A stretch of DNA of 41,076 nt from positions 1-41,076 of the forward strand of contig NZ_JACVVE010000047.1 in NCBI RefSeq assembly GCF_016648105.1. Reading direction: 5' to 3'. Numbering within the stretch: position 1 is the first letter of the stretch; each line of letters starts with the position of its first letter. Both the position numbers and the translations under genes were made by a program. Below are positions 7,264-15,451 of the stretch, in pieces. Source of the stretch: Pseudomonas sp. S31 (GTDB lineage Bacteria; Pseudomonadota; Gammaproteobacteria; Pseudomonadales; Pseudomonadaceae). The notes beneath the pieces are model-generated. The model saw only the letters and a list, made by a program, of their open reading frames with translations, had not been told where the DNA came from and ran no database searches.

Positions 7264-8433
7264 ATGACAGCGATCGAAAGCGATGAAGCACTGACAGACG
7301 CGGCGCAGGGCCGTTACCAGCAGTTGAGCGAGGCGCGGTTGGTGCTGTACGCGGGCGCCAACCTGCCCAGTGCCGAGGTCATCGCGGCCTATGCGCCGGG
7401 GTTGAGTGCCTATCCGGCGATGGGGCCGAGCTTTTTCAAGGAGCAACCGGACACGGATCTGGTGTCGCACCTGGAGCAACGCGTCGAGGCGCTGGCCTGC
7501 GAGGTGTTCGACGCGACCTGGGCAGAGGTGCGGTTGCCCAGTTGCACGTTGGCCAATCTGGCGATTTTTCATGCTTTCAGCAAGCCTGGAGACCTGTTGC
7601 TGGCGCCGGCCGCGGCTCATGGCGGGCACTTGAGCCAGCGCCGGGGTGGCACGCCGGAACTGGCGGGGCTGCGGGTCGAGGACTTGCCGTTCGATGTGCA
7701 GGCCGGCCAGTTGGACGGCGAGCGTGCCGCTGCCCTGGTGCGGCAGCGTCAACCGCGATTGGTGATGCTGGGGCGTAGTGTTCTGCTGCAGCCCGATGCG
7801 ATCGATGAGGTGGTGCAAGCCGCCCACGCCGTGGGGGCGCTGGTGGTTTTCGATGCTTCGCACGTGTCGGGCCTGATTGCCGGCGGGGTTTTCCCGAATC
7901 CGTTCGAGGCAGGTGTCGACCTGGTCACCACCTCGACCTACAAGACCTTGCCGGGGCTGCCGCAGGGGCTGGTGCTGGGGCGCCGGCCGGAGCACGCGGT
8001 GCAGTTCAAGGCATTTCTCGACCGATATTTCCTGGCCAACTACGACGCCGGGCGGCTGCCGTGTCTGTTGCAGTTGCTCAATGAGGTGAAGCAGGACGGG
8101 GCTGGGTATGCGCGAAGGGTTCAGCGCAACACCATTGCCTTGGCCACCGCCCTGCGGGCTGAGGGCTTCACCGTGAGGGCGGCGGCCACGGTGGAGCAGG
8201 CGACGCATCAGTTGTTGGTTCCGGTGCAGGATGGCGCAGATCCACGGGCGGTGATGGGGCGCTTGGAGCGCGGCGGTATCGTAGTTGGCACTTGCGCGGA
8301 CCCGGTGCGGCCCGGCGGGCATGCGTTGCGGGTAGGGACGCAGGTGATTACCCGGTTGGGGTTGGTGCCGGAGGATATGGCCGGCGTTGCGGGGCGCTTG
8401 CGGGCGGTAGGGGTGTTCGCTCAGGATTTGTAG
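7264..8433 (+). CDS. Diverged serine hydroxymethyltransferase-like PLP enzyme
   Basis: This 389-residue protein has the fold-type I SHMT order of motifs: AHGGHLS (about 118-124), the PLP-pyridine aspartate and histidine in FDASHVSGLIAGGVFPNP (D197, H200), and the Schiff-base lysine in TTSTYKTLPG (K227). It differs where true SHMT is most conserved. The SEN motif near residue 31 reads AGAN, the YPG...YYGG..YVD loop with substrate-binding Tyr/Glu reads YPAMGPSFFKEQPDTD, the His before the lysine is Tyr, and the GPRGG arginine is replaced. It is therefore probably an aldolase or lyase on another beta-hydroxy amino acid, not a folate-dependent house-keeping SHMT. It lies 14 bases after the GntR gene with GGGAG as ribosome site, hence likely co-transcribed with it. 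Confidence 0.75.
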   Translation: MTAIESDEALTDAAQGRYQQLSEARLVLYAGANLPSAEVIAAYAPGLSAYPAMGPSFFKEQPDTDLVSHLEQRVEALACEVFDATWAEVRLPSCTLANLAIFHAFSKPGDLLLAPAAAHGGHLSQRRGGTPELAGLRVEDLPFDVQAGQLDGERAAALVRQRQPRLVMLGRSVLLQPDAIDEVVQAAHAVGALVVFDASHVSGLIAGGVFPNPFEAGVDLVTTSTYKTLPGLPQGLVLGRRPEHAVQFKAFLDRYFLANYDAGRLPCLLQLLNEVKQDGAGYARRVQRNTIALATALRAEGFTVRAAATVEQATHQLLVPVQDGADPRAVMGRLERGGIVVGTCADPVRPGGHALRVGTQVITRLGLVPEDMAGVAGRLRAVGVFAQDL

Positions 8434-8440
8434 GGAGGCG

Positions 8441-8808
8441 GATATCGAGCGCCGCCCGCGCGGCGCTTCGCGGTGTTCGACTCAAGAGGTGCATGGTCGC
8501 TGATATCGAGCGCCGCCCGTGCGGCGCTTCGCGGGGCAAGCCCGCTCCCACATTTGTTGCAACGTGGCCATGTCTGTGAGGCCATAGTTGTCAGCCTTGT
8601 TGGTATGACTGGATTTCGATGTGGGCATCGCTGCCGCCCCACCTGTCTCAAGCCTTGCACCAAAGCGGGCAACCATGGCCTGACAGGTTCGGCACGTTGC
8701 AACAAATGTGGGAGCGGGCTTGCCCCGCGAAGCGCCGCGCGGGCGGCGCTCGATATCAGCAGCGCTGCACCTCTCGAGTCGAACACCGCGATGCGCCGCC
8801 CGCGCGCC
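8441..8808. repeat. REP-type inverted repeat cluster
   Basis: This fills the gap between two convergent genes. The inner arms 8500-8566 and 8693-8759 are reverse complements over 67 bases with one mismatch and hold the Pseudomonas REP-like core GCGGGCTTGCCCCGCGAAG. Outward the symmetry continues with gaps: 8474-8493 matches 8766-8785 in reverse with one mismatch. The first 33 bases (8441-8473) also recur directly at 8502-8534 with one mismatch. The central 126 bases (8567-8692) show no gene I can support. Small open frames in both strands here are by-products of the repeat. Confidence 0.85.
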
Positions 8809-8816
8809 GAGCCCCT

Positions 8817-10994
8817 TTACTGCCCCTGCTTGAACCGCAACCGCCAAGCATGCAGCAACGGCTCGGTATACCCGCTCGGCTGCTCGCGGCCCTTGAACAC
8901 CAGGTCACTGGCCGCACGGAAGGCATACGACCCTTCCAGGTCCGTGGCCATCGCGCGATACGCCGGATCCCCGGCATTCTGCCCGTCCACCACCTGCGCC
9001 ATGCGCGCCAGCGTCGCATGCACTTGCTCGCTGCTGACCACGCCGTGATGCAGCCAGTTGGCGATATGCTGCGCAGAAATACGCAAGGTCGCGCGGTCTT
9101 CCATCAGCCCTACGTCATGGATGTCCGGCACCTTGGAGCACCCGACCCCCTGTTCGACCCAGCGCACCACATAGCCCAGGATCCCCTGGCAGTTGTTGTC
9201 GAGCTCGGCCTGGATATCGCTGGCGCTCCAGTCACGCGTGGCGCTGACCGGCACGCTCAGCAGATCGTGCAGCAGACTGGCGCGCTGGCTGTCGAGCGAG
9301 GTGCGCTCCAGCTCGATCTGCACCTGGCGCACGTCGACCTGGTGGTAATGCAAGGCGTGCAGGGTGGCGGCGGTGGGCGAGGGCACCCAGGCGGTGTTGG
9401 CGCCGGCCTTGGGGTGGGCGATCTTCTGCTCGAGCATGGCCGCCATCAGGTCGGGCATGGCCCACATGCCTTTGCCGATCTGCGCGTGGCCGCGCAGCCC
9501 GCAGTTCAGGCCGACCAGCACGTTGTTGCGCTCGTAGGCCTGGATCCACGCGCTGGACTTCATGTCGCCCTTGCGTAGCATGGCCCCGGCTTCCATGGCC
9601 GTGTGCATCTCGTCGCCGGTGCGGTCGAGGAAGCCGGTGTTGATGAACACCACGCGCTGTGCCGCCTGGGCGATGCAGGCCTTGAGGTTGACGGTGGTGC
9701 GCCGCTCCTCGTCCATGATGCCCATCTTCAGGGTATTGCGGGCCAGGCCGAGCAGGTCCTCGACGCGGTCGAACAGCTCGCTGGCGAATGCCACTTCGTC
9801 CGGGCCGTGCATCTTCGGCTTGACGATGTAGACGCTGCCGGTGCGCGAGTTGCCCTGGCGTTGCAGATCGTGCAGGGCGGCCAGGCTGGTGACCACGGCA
9901 TCGAGGATGCCCTCGGGGATCTCCTGGCCGTGTTCATCGAGCACCGTCGGGTTGCTCATCAGGTGGCCGACGTTGCGCACGAACAGCAGCGAGCGGCCCG
10001 GCAGGGTCAAGGTAGAGCCATCGCGGCCCTGGTAGCTGCGGTCGGGGTTGAGGGTGCGGGTGAAGGCCTTGCCGCCTTTGCTGACGCTTTCGGACAGGTC
10101 GCCCTTCATCAGCCCCAGCCAGTTGCGGTAGACCAGCACCTTGTCGTCGGCATCCACCGCGGCCACCGAGTCTTCGCAGTCCATGATGGTGGTCAGCGCC
10201 GACTCCAGCAGCAGGTCCTTGACCCCGGCGCGGTCGGTGCTGCCGATGGCGCTGGCCGGGTCGACCTGGATTTCCACGTGCAGGTCATGGTTTTTCAGCA
10301 GCACGGCGGTAGGCGCCGAGGCCTGGCCCTGATGGCCGAGGAACTGCTCCGGCCGTGCCAGGCCTGCGCTTTCGCCGTTGCCGAGGGTGACGCGCAACTG
10401 GCCATCGACCACCTGGTAGGCGCTGGCATCGACGTGCGAGGCACCCTGCAGCGGGAAGGCCTGGTCGAGGAAGGCGCGGGCGAAGGCGATCACCTTGTCG
10501 CCGCGCACCGGGTTGTAGCCCGGGCCCTTTTGCGCGCCATCGGCCTCGCTGATGGCATCGGTGCCATACAGCGCGTCGTACAGCGAGCCCCAGCGGGCGT
10601 TGGCGGCGTTCAGCGCATAGCGCGCATTCATCACCGGCACCACCAGCTGTGGGCCGGCCTGGGTGGTGATCTCGGTGTCGACCTGGGTGGTGGTCACCTT
10701 GACCTGCTCGGGTTGCGGCAGCAGGTAGCCGATGCTTTCGAGGTGGCGCTGGTAGGCGGCCATGTCCTGCACCGGGCCTGGGTGGGCGCGGTGCCAGGCA
10801 TCCAGTTCGGCTTGCAGGCGGTCGCGTTCGGCCAGCAGCGCGCGGTTACGCGGGGCGAGGTCGTGCACCAGGGCGTCGAAGCCTTTCCAGAATTGCCCCG
10901 CGTCGATCTCGGTGCCAGGCAGCACCTCGTCCTCGATGAACTGCTTGAAGTTGGCGGCCACGCTCAGGCGCTGGCACGTTACACGCTCGGTCAT
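8817..10994 (-). CDS. glcB: Malate synthase G
   Basis: This 725-residue protein condenses glyoxylate with acetyl-CoA to malate. It aligns by eye along its length with E. coli GlcB: the N-terminal clasp, the TIM-barrel strands with LFVRNVGHLMSNP (catalytic arginine), YIVKPKMHGPDEVAFA, MGIMDEERRTTVNL (Mg-binding Glu), NTGFLDRTGDEMHT, WVPSPTAATLHALHYH, GCSKVPDIHDVGLMEDRATLRIS (catalytic Asp and the oxidation-prone cysteine), and the C-terminal plug ending YTEPLLHAWRLR. It is the last gene of the glc operon, 40 bases after glcG. The single-chain G form (over 700 residues) is distinct from the roughly 530-residue AceB form. Confidence 0.97.
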   Translation of the reverse strand: MTERVTCQRLSVAANFKQFIEDEVLPGTEIDAGQFWKGFDALVHDLAPRNRALLAERDRLQAELDAWHRAHPGPVQDMAAYQRHLESIGYLLPQPEQVKVTTTQVDTEITTQAGPQLVVPVMNARYALNAANARWGSLYDALYGTDAISEADGAQKGPGYNPVRGDKVIAFARAFLDQAFPLQGASHVDASAYQVVDGQLRVTLGNGESAGLARPEQFLGHQGQASAPTAVLLKNHDLHVEIQVDPASAIGSTDRAGVKDLLLESALTTIMDCEDSVAAVDADDKVLVYRNWLGLMKGDLSESVSKGGKAFTRTLNPDRSYQGRDGSTLTLPGRSLLFVRNVGHLMSNPTVLDEHGQEIPEGILDAVVTSLAALHDLQRQGNSRTGSVYIVKPKMHGPDEVAFASELFDRVEDLLGLARNTLKMGIMDEERRTTVNLKACIAQAAQRVVFINTGFLDRTGDEMHTAMEAGAMLRKGDMKSSAWIQAYERNNVLVGLNCGLRGHAQIGKGMWAMPDLMAAMLEQKIAHPKAGANTAWVPSPTAATLHALHYHQVDVRQVQIELERTSLDSQRASLLHDLLSVPVSATRDWSASDIQAELDNNCQGILGYVVRWVEQGVGCSKVPDIHDVGLMEDRATLRISAQHIANWLHHGVVSSEQVHATLARMAQVVDGQNAGDPAYRAMATDLEGSYAFRAASDLVFKGREQPSGYTEPLLHAWRLRFKQGQ

Positions 10995-11034
10995 GTTCTT
11001 CTCCTATGGCTTGATTCGTTGATCCTTGCCGCGC

Positions 11035-11433
11035 TCACAACGCGGCGATACCGGCGGCTGCCACCTGCGCGTCCTGCTCGGCCTTGACCCCGGACACGCC
11101 CACCGCGGCGATCACCTGGCCGTCGACCACCACCGGCAGGCCACCTTCGAGCGAAGTCAGCAGCGGGGCGCTGACGAAGGCCGTGCGGCCACCGTTGACC
11201 ATCTCTTCGTAGCCCTTGGTGTCACGCCGGCCCAGGGCCGCGCTGCGGGCTTTCTCGGTGGCGATGTAGGCGGCGATCGGCGCGCAGCCGTCGAGGCGCT
11301 CCAGGGCCAATGGGTGGCCACCGTCGTCGACCACGGCGATGCTCACTTTCCACTGGTTGCGTTGCGCCTCGTCGCGCGCGGCGGCGAGGATGCGGGTGAC
11401 GTCGGCTTGTTCCAGTACGGCTTTGCGTTGCAT
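11035..11433 (-). CDS. glcG: GlcG/HbpS-family protein of the glycolate operon
   Basis: This 132-residue protein has the HbpS/GlcG fold signatures SIAVVDDGGHPLALERLDG, SAPLLTSLEGGLPVVVDGQVIAAVGVSG and an alanine-rich C-terminus. Its biochemical role in glycolate use is not established; family members bind haem or small ligands. It lies 9 bases after glcF and is followed by glcB, the usual operon position. AGGAGAAG precedes the ATG. There is no signal peptide, so it should be cytoplasmic. Confidence 0.93.
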   Translation of the reverse strand: MQRKAVLEQADVTRILAAARDEAQRNQWKVSIAVVDDGGHPLALERLDGCAPIAAYIATEKARSAALGRRDTKGYEEMVNGGRTAFVSAPLLTSLEGGLPVVVDGQVIAAVGVSGVKAEQDAQVAAAGIAAL

Positions 11434-11442
11434 GGTCTTCTC

Positions 11443-12660
11443 CTAGATGAGGGCTTCTTCCACCAGTTCGATCCAATGGCGCACGGGTGTGCGCCCAGCC
11501 CCGTCGAGGTGGGTCTGGCAACCGATGTTGGCGGTGACGATCACCTCCGGGTTGCCGCTTTCCAGCGCGTTGAGCTTGTTGTCCCGCAGTTGCAGCGACA
11601 GCGCCGGCTGGGTCAGCGAATAGGTGCCGGCCGAGCCGCAGCACAGATGGCTGTCCGGCACTGAGGTGAGACTGAAGCCTAGACGGCCCAGCACGCCTTC
11701 GACGGCGCCGCCGAGCTTTTGTGCGTGTTGCAGGGTGCACGGGCAGTGAAACGCCAGGCGTCGGTCGGCGTGCACGCCGAGGCTTTCCAGCGGTTCCGCG
11801 CGCAGCACTTCGACCAGGTCGCGAGCCAGGGCGCTGACCTTGGCCGCCTTGGCGGCGTAGGTTGGGTCACCGGCGAGCAGATGCCCATAGTCGCGTACGA
11901 AGGCGCCACAGCCGCTGGCGGTCTGTACGATGGCCTCGGCTCCGGCCTCGATGGCTGGCCACCAGGCGTCGATGTTGCGGCGGGCGCGTTCCAGGCCCTT
12001 GTCCTGGGCGTTGAGGTGATAGTCCACGGCGCCGCAGCAACCGGCTTCGCGCGCCGCGCTCACCGAGATGCCGAGGCGATCGAGTACACGGGCTGCCGCA
12101 GCGTTGGTGTTGGGCGACAGGCTCGGTTGCACGCAGCCTTCGAGCATCAGCACCTGGCGCGCATGCTGGCGCTGTGGGCGCGGCTTGGCCGGCTGCGCAT
12201 GGCGCGGCAGCTTGGCCTGCAACCGTTGCGGTAACAGCGGGCGCAAGGCCTTGGCGGTCTGGGTCAGCGCCTTGAACACCGCCGGGCGTGGCACCACCGT
12301 GCGCAAGCCTTCGCGCAACAGGCGCTCGCCGAGCGGGCGAGGGACCTTTTCCTCGACCACGGCGCGGCCGATGTCGAGCAGGCTGTGGTACTCCACGCCC
12401 GATGGGCAGGTGGTTTCGCAGTTGCGGCAGGTCAGGCAGCGGTCCAGATGCTCCTGGGTCTTGGCGGTGACCTCCTGGCCTTCGAGCACCTGCTTGATCA
12501 GGTAGATGCGCCCGCGCGGGCCGTCCAGTTCATCGCCCAGCAGTTGGTAGGTGGGGCAGGTGGCGGTACAGAAGCCACAGTGCACGCACGAGCGCAGGAT
12601 GCGTTCGGCTTCCTCGGCGCGAGGAAGGCTTTTGGCGTATTCGCTCAGGTTGGTTTGCAT
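11443..12660 (-). CDS. glcF: Glycolate oxidase iron-sulfur subunit
   Basis: This 405-residue subunit carries two 4Fe-4S motifs, CVHCGFCTATCP (C25, C28, C31, C35) and CLTCRNCETTCP (C75, C78, C81, C85), and two C-terminal CCG-type cysteine domains (REAGCCGAVDYH and SHLCCGSAGTYS). It passes electrons from the flavin subunits GlcD/GlcE to the membrane quinone pool. The gene follows glcE after 9 bases and precedes glcG. Length and motif order match E. coli GlcF, with no sign of damage. Confidence 0.96.
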   Translation of the reverse strand: MQTNLSEYAKSLPRAEEAERILRSCVHCGFCTATCPTYQLLGDELDGPRGRIYLIKQVLEGQEVTAKTQEHLDRCLTCRNCETTCPSGVEYHSLLDIGRAVVEEKVPRPLGERLLREGLRTVVPRPAVFKALTQTAKALRPLLPQRLQAKLPRHAQPAKPRPQRQHARQVLMLEGCVQPSLSPNTNAAAARVLDRLGISVSAAREAGCCGAVDYHLNAQDKGLERARRNIDAWWPAIEAGAEAIVQTASGCGAFVRDYGHLLAGDPTYAAKAAKVSALARDLVEVLRAEPLESLGVHADRRLAFHCPCTLQHAQKLGGAVEGVLGRLGFSLTSVPDSHLCCGSAGTYSLTQPALSLQLRDNKLNALESGNPEVIVTANIGCQTHLDGAGRTPVRHWIELVEEALI

Positions 12661-12669
12661 GGCGCGCTC

Positions 12670-13722
12670 TCAGACGTCGGCGTACAGACGGCCAGGGTTG
12701 AAGATGCCCTGGGGGTCGAGTTGCTGCTTGAGGTTGCGGTGGTAGCGCAACAACGGTTCGGCCAGCGGCTGGAACGGCGCCGGGTCCTGGCGGAACAACG
12801 TCGCGTGGCCACCTGCTTGCGCAGCGGCGGCACGAATCGTCGCCGCCGGGGCGTCGGACTTCAGCCAGCGCTGGGCACCGCCCCAGTCAAGCAACTGCCT
12901 GCCAGGCAGGCCCAGCAGCGGTGTGTTGTTCGGCAGCGACAGGCGCCACAGCGGCTCGTCGCCGGCAAAAAAGCCCAGGCGCTGCTCGCGCAGGTCCGTC
13001 CAGTAACGGCTGTCCAGTATTTCTCCACCGAGCCGGTCGACGGCCGATGCCACCGAACCTTCACCCCCCTCCAGGCGTAGGTGCAGGGCTTCGCCGTCGT
13101 GGCAGGCGGCGCTGATCGGGATCGGCTGCTGGCCCCATTCGGCCAGCTCGCCCAAGGCCTGGCGGGCATCCATCGGCAAGCGCAGGCTCTGGCAGGCACG
13201 CGGCTTGGGCAGCACCTTCAGCGACACCTCGACCAGCAGCCCCAGGCAGCCGAAACTGCCGGCCATCAGTCGCGACAGGTCATAGCCGGCGACGTTCTTC
13301 ATTACCTCGCCACCAAAGCGCAGCAGCTTGCCGTGGCCAGTGATCACCCGGGTGCCCAGCACATAGTCGCGGGTCGAGCCGGCCCACGGCCGACGCGGGC
13401 CGGACAGGCCAGCGGCGACCATGCCGCCGAGGGTCGCCTCGGGGCCCAGGTGCGGTGGCTCGAAGGGCAGCATCTGCCCCTGGGCCTGCAGCGCCGCCTC
13501 GACTTCCGCCAGCGGCGTGCCGGCGCGTGCGCTGAGCACCAGTTCGGTCGGGTCGTAGCTGACGATGCCACGGTGCACGCGGGTGTCGAGCACCTCGCCC
13601 TCGACGCGGCGACCGAGCATCGCTTTGCTGTTGCCGCCCTGGATGCGCAGCGGCGTGCGCTCGTTGAGCGCCTGGTTGACCTGTTCCAGCAGCGCCACGC
13701 TGGCGTCGTGATCGTGTCGCAT
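12670..13722 (-). CDS. glcE: Glycolate oxidase FAD-binding subunit
   Basis: This 350-residue protein has an FAD-binding type 4 (PCMH) domain: GIVSYDPTELVLSARAGTPLAEVEAAL, PPHLGPEATLGGMVAAGLSGPRRPW and GGEVMKNVAGYDLSRL (about residues 50-170). A shorter C-terminal part ends FNPGRLYADV. GlcD and GlcE are both needed for glycolate dehydrogenase activity. Its ATG at 13722 shares its first base with the last base of the glcD stop codon, implying translational coupling. Confidence 0.95.
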   Translation of the reverse strand: MRHDHDASVALLEQVNQALNERTPLRIQGGNSKAMLGRRVEGEVLDTRVHRGIVSYDPTELVLSARAGTPLAEVEAALQAQGQMLPFEPPHLGPEATLGGMVAAGLSGPRRPWAGSTRDYVLGTRVITGHGKLLRFGGEVMKNVAGYDLSRLMAGSFGCLGLLVEVSLKVLPKPRACQSLRLPMDARQALGELAEWGQQPIPISAACHDGEALHLRLEGGEGSVASAVDRLGGEILDSRYWTDLREQRLGFFAGDEPLWRLSLPNNTPLLGLPGRQLLDWGGAQRWLKSDAPAATIRAAAAQAGGHATLFRQDPAPFQPLAEPLLRYHRNLKQQLDPQGIFNPGRLYADV

Positions 13723-15221
13723 CAGAAGCGCTCCAGTTCAGGGAACGGCAGTTGGCCGTGATGCACGTGCATCGAGCCGAACTCGGCGCAGCGGTGCAGG
13801 GTGGGGATGTTCTTGCCGGGGTTGAGCAGGCCCTGGGGATCGAAGGCGTGCTTGACGGCATGGAACAGGGTCAGCTCGTCGCTGTTGAACTGGGCGCACA
13901 TCGCGTTGATCTTCTCGCGGCCCACGCCATGCTCGCCGGTGATGCTGCCGCCCACCGCCACGCACAGTTCGAGGATGCGCGCGCCGAGTGCTTCGGCGCG
14001 CTCCAGCTCGCCGGGCTGGTTGGCATCGAACAGGATCAACGGGTGCATGTTGCCGTCGCCGGCATGGAACACGTTGGCCACGCGCAGGCCAAATTCCTCC
14101 GACAGCGCAGTGATGCCATTGAGCACCTCGGGCAGGGCGCGGCGCGGAATGGTGCCGTCCATGCAGTAGTAGTCCGGGGAAATCCGCCCGACTGCCGGGA
14201 AGGCATTCTTGCGCCCGGCCCAGAAGCGCGCCCGCTCGGCCTCGTCGCAGGCCAGGCGCACGTCGGTGGCGCCAGCGGCCCGGAGCACGTTGTCGACCCG
14301 TTCGCAGTCGTCCTGCACGTCGGCTTCCACGCCATCGAGTTCGCACAACAGGATGGCCGCGGCGTCTACCGGATAGCCGGCATGGATGAAGTCTTCGGCG
14401 GCGCGGATCGACAGGTTGTCCATCATCTCCAGGCCACCGGGGATGATGCCGGCGCTGATGATGTCGGCCACTGCCCGCCCGGCTTTTTCCACCGAGTCGA
14501 AACTGGCCAGCAGCACCCGCGCCACTTGCGGCTTGGGCAGCAGCTTGACGGTGACCTCGGTGACGACGCCGAGCATGCCTTCGGAGCCGGTGAACAGTGC
14601 CAGCAGGTCGAAGCCCGGCGCGTCGAAGGCGTCGCTGCCGAGGGTCATGCATTCGCCCTCGATGGTGAGGATCTCCACCTTGAGCAGGTTGTGCACGGTC
14701 AGCCCGTATTTCAGGCAGTGCACGCCGCCGGCGTTCTCGGCGACGTTGCCGCCGATCGAACAGGCGATCTGCGAGGAAGGATCGGGGGCGTAGTACAGGC
14801 CGTGAGGCGCGGCGGCCTGGGAGATGGCCAGGTTGCGCACCCCGGGCTGGACCCGGGCAAAGCGGCCTTCGGGGTTGACCTCGAGGATGCGGTTGAAGCG
14901 CGCCATCACCAGCAGGATGCCTTGCTCCAGCGGCAGTGCGCCGCCGGACAGCCCGGTGCCGGCGCCACGCGCCACCACCGGCACGTTCAACCCATGGCAC
15001 AGCTTGAGCAAGGCCTGCACCTGCTCGATGCGCTCGGGCAGCACCACCAGCAGTGGTACCACACGGTAGGCCGAGAGCCCGTCGCACTCATAGGGGCGCA
15101 GGTCTTCGAGGGTGTGCAGGATCTCCAGGTCGGGTAGGGCAGCGCGCAGGCGGTCGAGCAGCAGGGCCTTGTCCACACGGGGCAGCGCGCCGTCGACGCG
15201 CTCGTCGTAGAGAATGTTCAT
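13722..15221 (-). CDS. glcD: Glycolate oxidase catalytic flavoprotein subunit
   Basis: This 499-residue protein matches E. coli GlcD almost end to end: MNILYDERVDGALPRVDK at the start, the FAD site VPVVARGAGTGLSGGALPLEQG, PSSQIACSIGGNVAENAGG, and the C-terminal GDGNMHPLILFD and GSITGEHGVGREK with the catalytic-site histidines. I start it at 15221 (ATG) rather than the in-frame GTG at 15230 because the former gives exactly the 499 residues of the E. coli protein; neither has a strong ribosome site. It is the first gene of glcDEFGB, divergent from glcC. It oxidises glycolate (and often D-lactate) to the 2-oxo acid. Confidence 0.96.
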   Translation of the reverse strand: MNILYDERVDGALPRVDKALLLDRLRAALPDLEILHTLEDLRPYECDGLSAYRVVPLLVVLPERIEQVQALLKLCHGLNVPVVARGAGTGLSGGALPLEQGILLVMARFNRILEVNPEGRFARVQPGVRNLAISQAAAPHGLYYAPDPSSQIACSIGGNVAENAGGVHCLKYGLTVHNLLKVEILTIEGECMTLGSDAFDAPGFDLLALFTGSEGMLGVVTEVTVKLLPKPQVARVLLASFDSVEKAGRAVADIISAGIIPGGLEMMDNLSIRAAEDFIHAGYPVDAAAILLCELDGVEADVQDDCERVDNVLRAAGATDVRLACDEAERARFWAGRKNAFPAVGRISPDYYCMDGTIPRRALPEVLNGITALSEEFGLRVANVFHAGDGNMHPLILFDANQPGELERAEALGARILELCVAVGGSITGEHGVGREKINAMCAQFNSDELTLFHAVKHAFDPQGLLNPGKNIPTLHRCAEFGSMHVHHGQLPFPELERF

Positions 15222-15248
15222 AGTGCTCACTTTGTCTTTTTTGTCTAA

Positions 15249-15264
15249 AGAGCCCTAGGGCTCT
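15249..15264. repeat. Perfect 16-base palindrome in the glcD leader
   Basis: AGAGCCCTAGGGCTCT lies 28 bases upstream of the glcD ATG. A partial second copy, CCTAGGGCT, follows at 15292-15300. It could be a second operator or an mRNA hairpin near the glcD start. No protein can be assigned. Confidence 0.55.
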
Positions 15265-15323
15265 CCACGCTGAACATTTCCGAGACTGCAACCTAGGGCT
15301 GGCTTGCGTCGAGGGGGAGGTGG

Positions 15324-15338
15324 ACTGGTCCTACCACT
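15324..15338. promoter_or_regulatory. GlcC-type operator 1
   Basis: ACTGGTCCTACCACT contains the TGGT-N3-ACCA core seen in operators of the PdhR/LldR/GlcC group of GntR-FCD regulators. It lies about 100 bases upstream of the glcD start and is almost identical to the site at 15422. Confidence 0.65.
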
Positions 15339-15421
15339 TTCTCGGGAAGCGCCGCTGAAAAGGTAGGTGGTTGATGGCTTGCTGGGATAGGATCGATAGC
15401 AGTGTGCTTCGCAAATCAATG

Positions 15422-15436
15422 ACTGGTCCTACCAGT
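15422..15436. promoter_or_regulatory. GlcC-type operator 2 at the glcC start region
   Basis: ACTGGTCCTACCAGT is a perfect palindrome apart from its 3-base centre, 16 bases before the glcC ATG and 98 bases from operator 1. Its position suggests that GlcC also represses its own gene, while operator 1 serves the glcD promoter. Two sites at this distance would also allow looping. Confidence 0.68.
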
Positions 15437-15451
15437 TCTAACGAGGTTTCG

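Noticed and set aside
5176..8433. Beta-hydroxyaspartate pathway cluster
   Set aside because: The aminotransferase fits, but no BhcB dehydratase, BhcC fold-type III aldolase, BhcD imine reductase or IclR-type BhcR is present.
8473..9048. Open frames on both strands across the REP cluster
   Set aside because: They owe their openness to the inverted repeat (the same peptide appears from both strands) and have no ribosome sites or protein-like composition.
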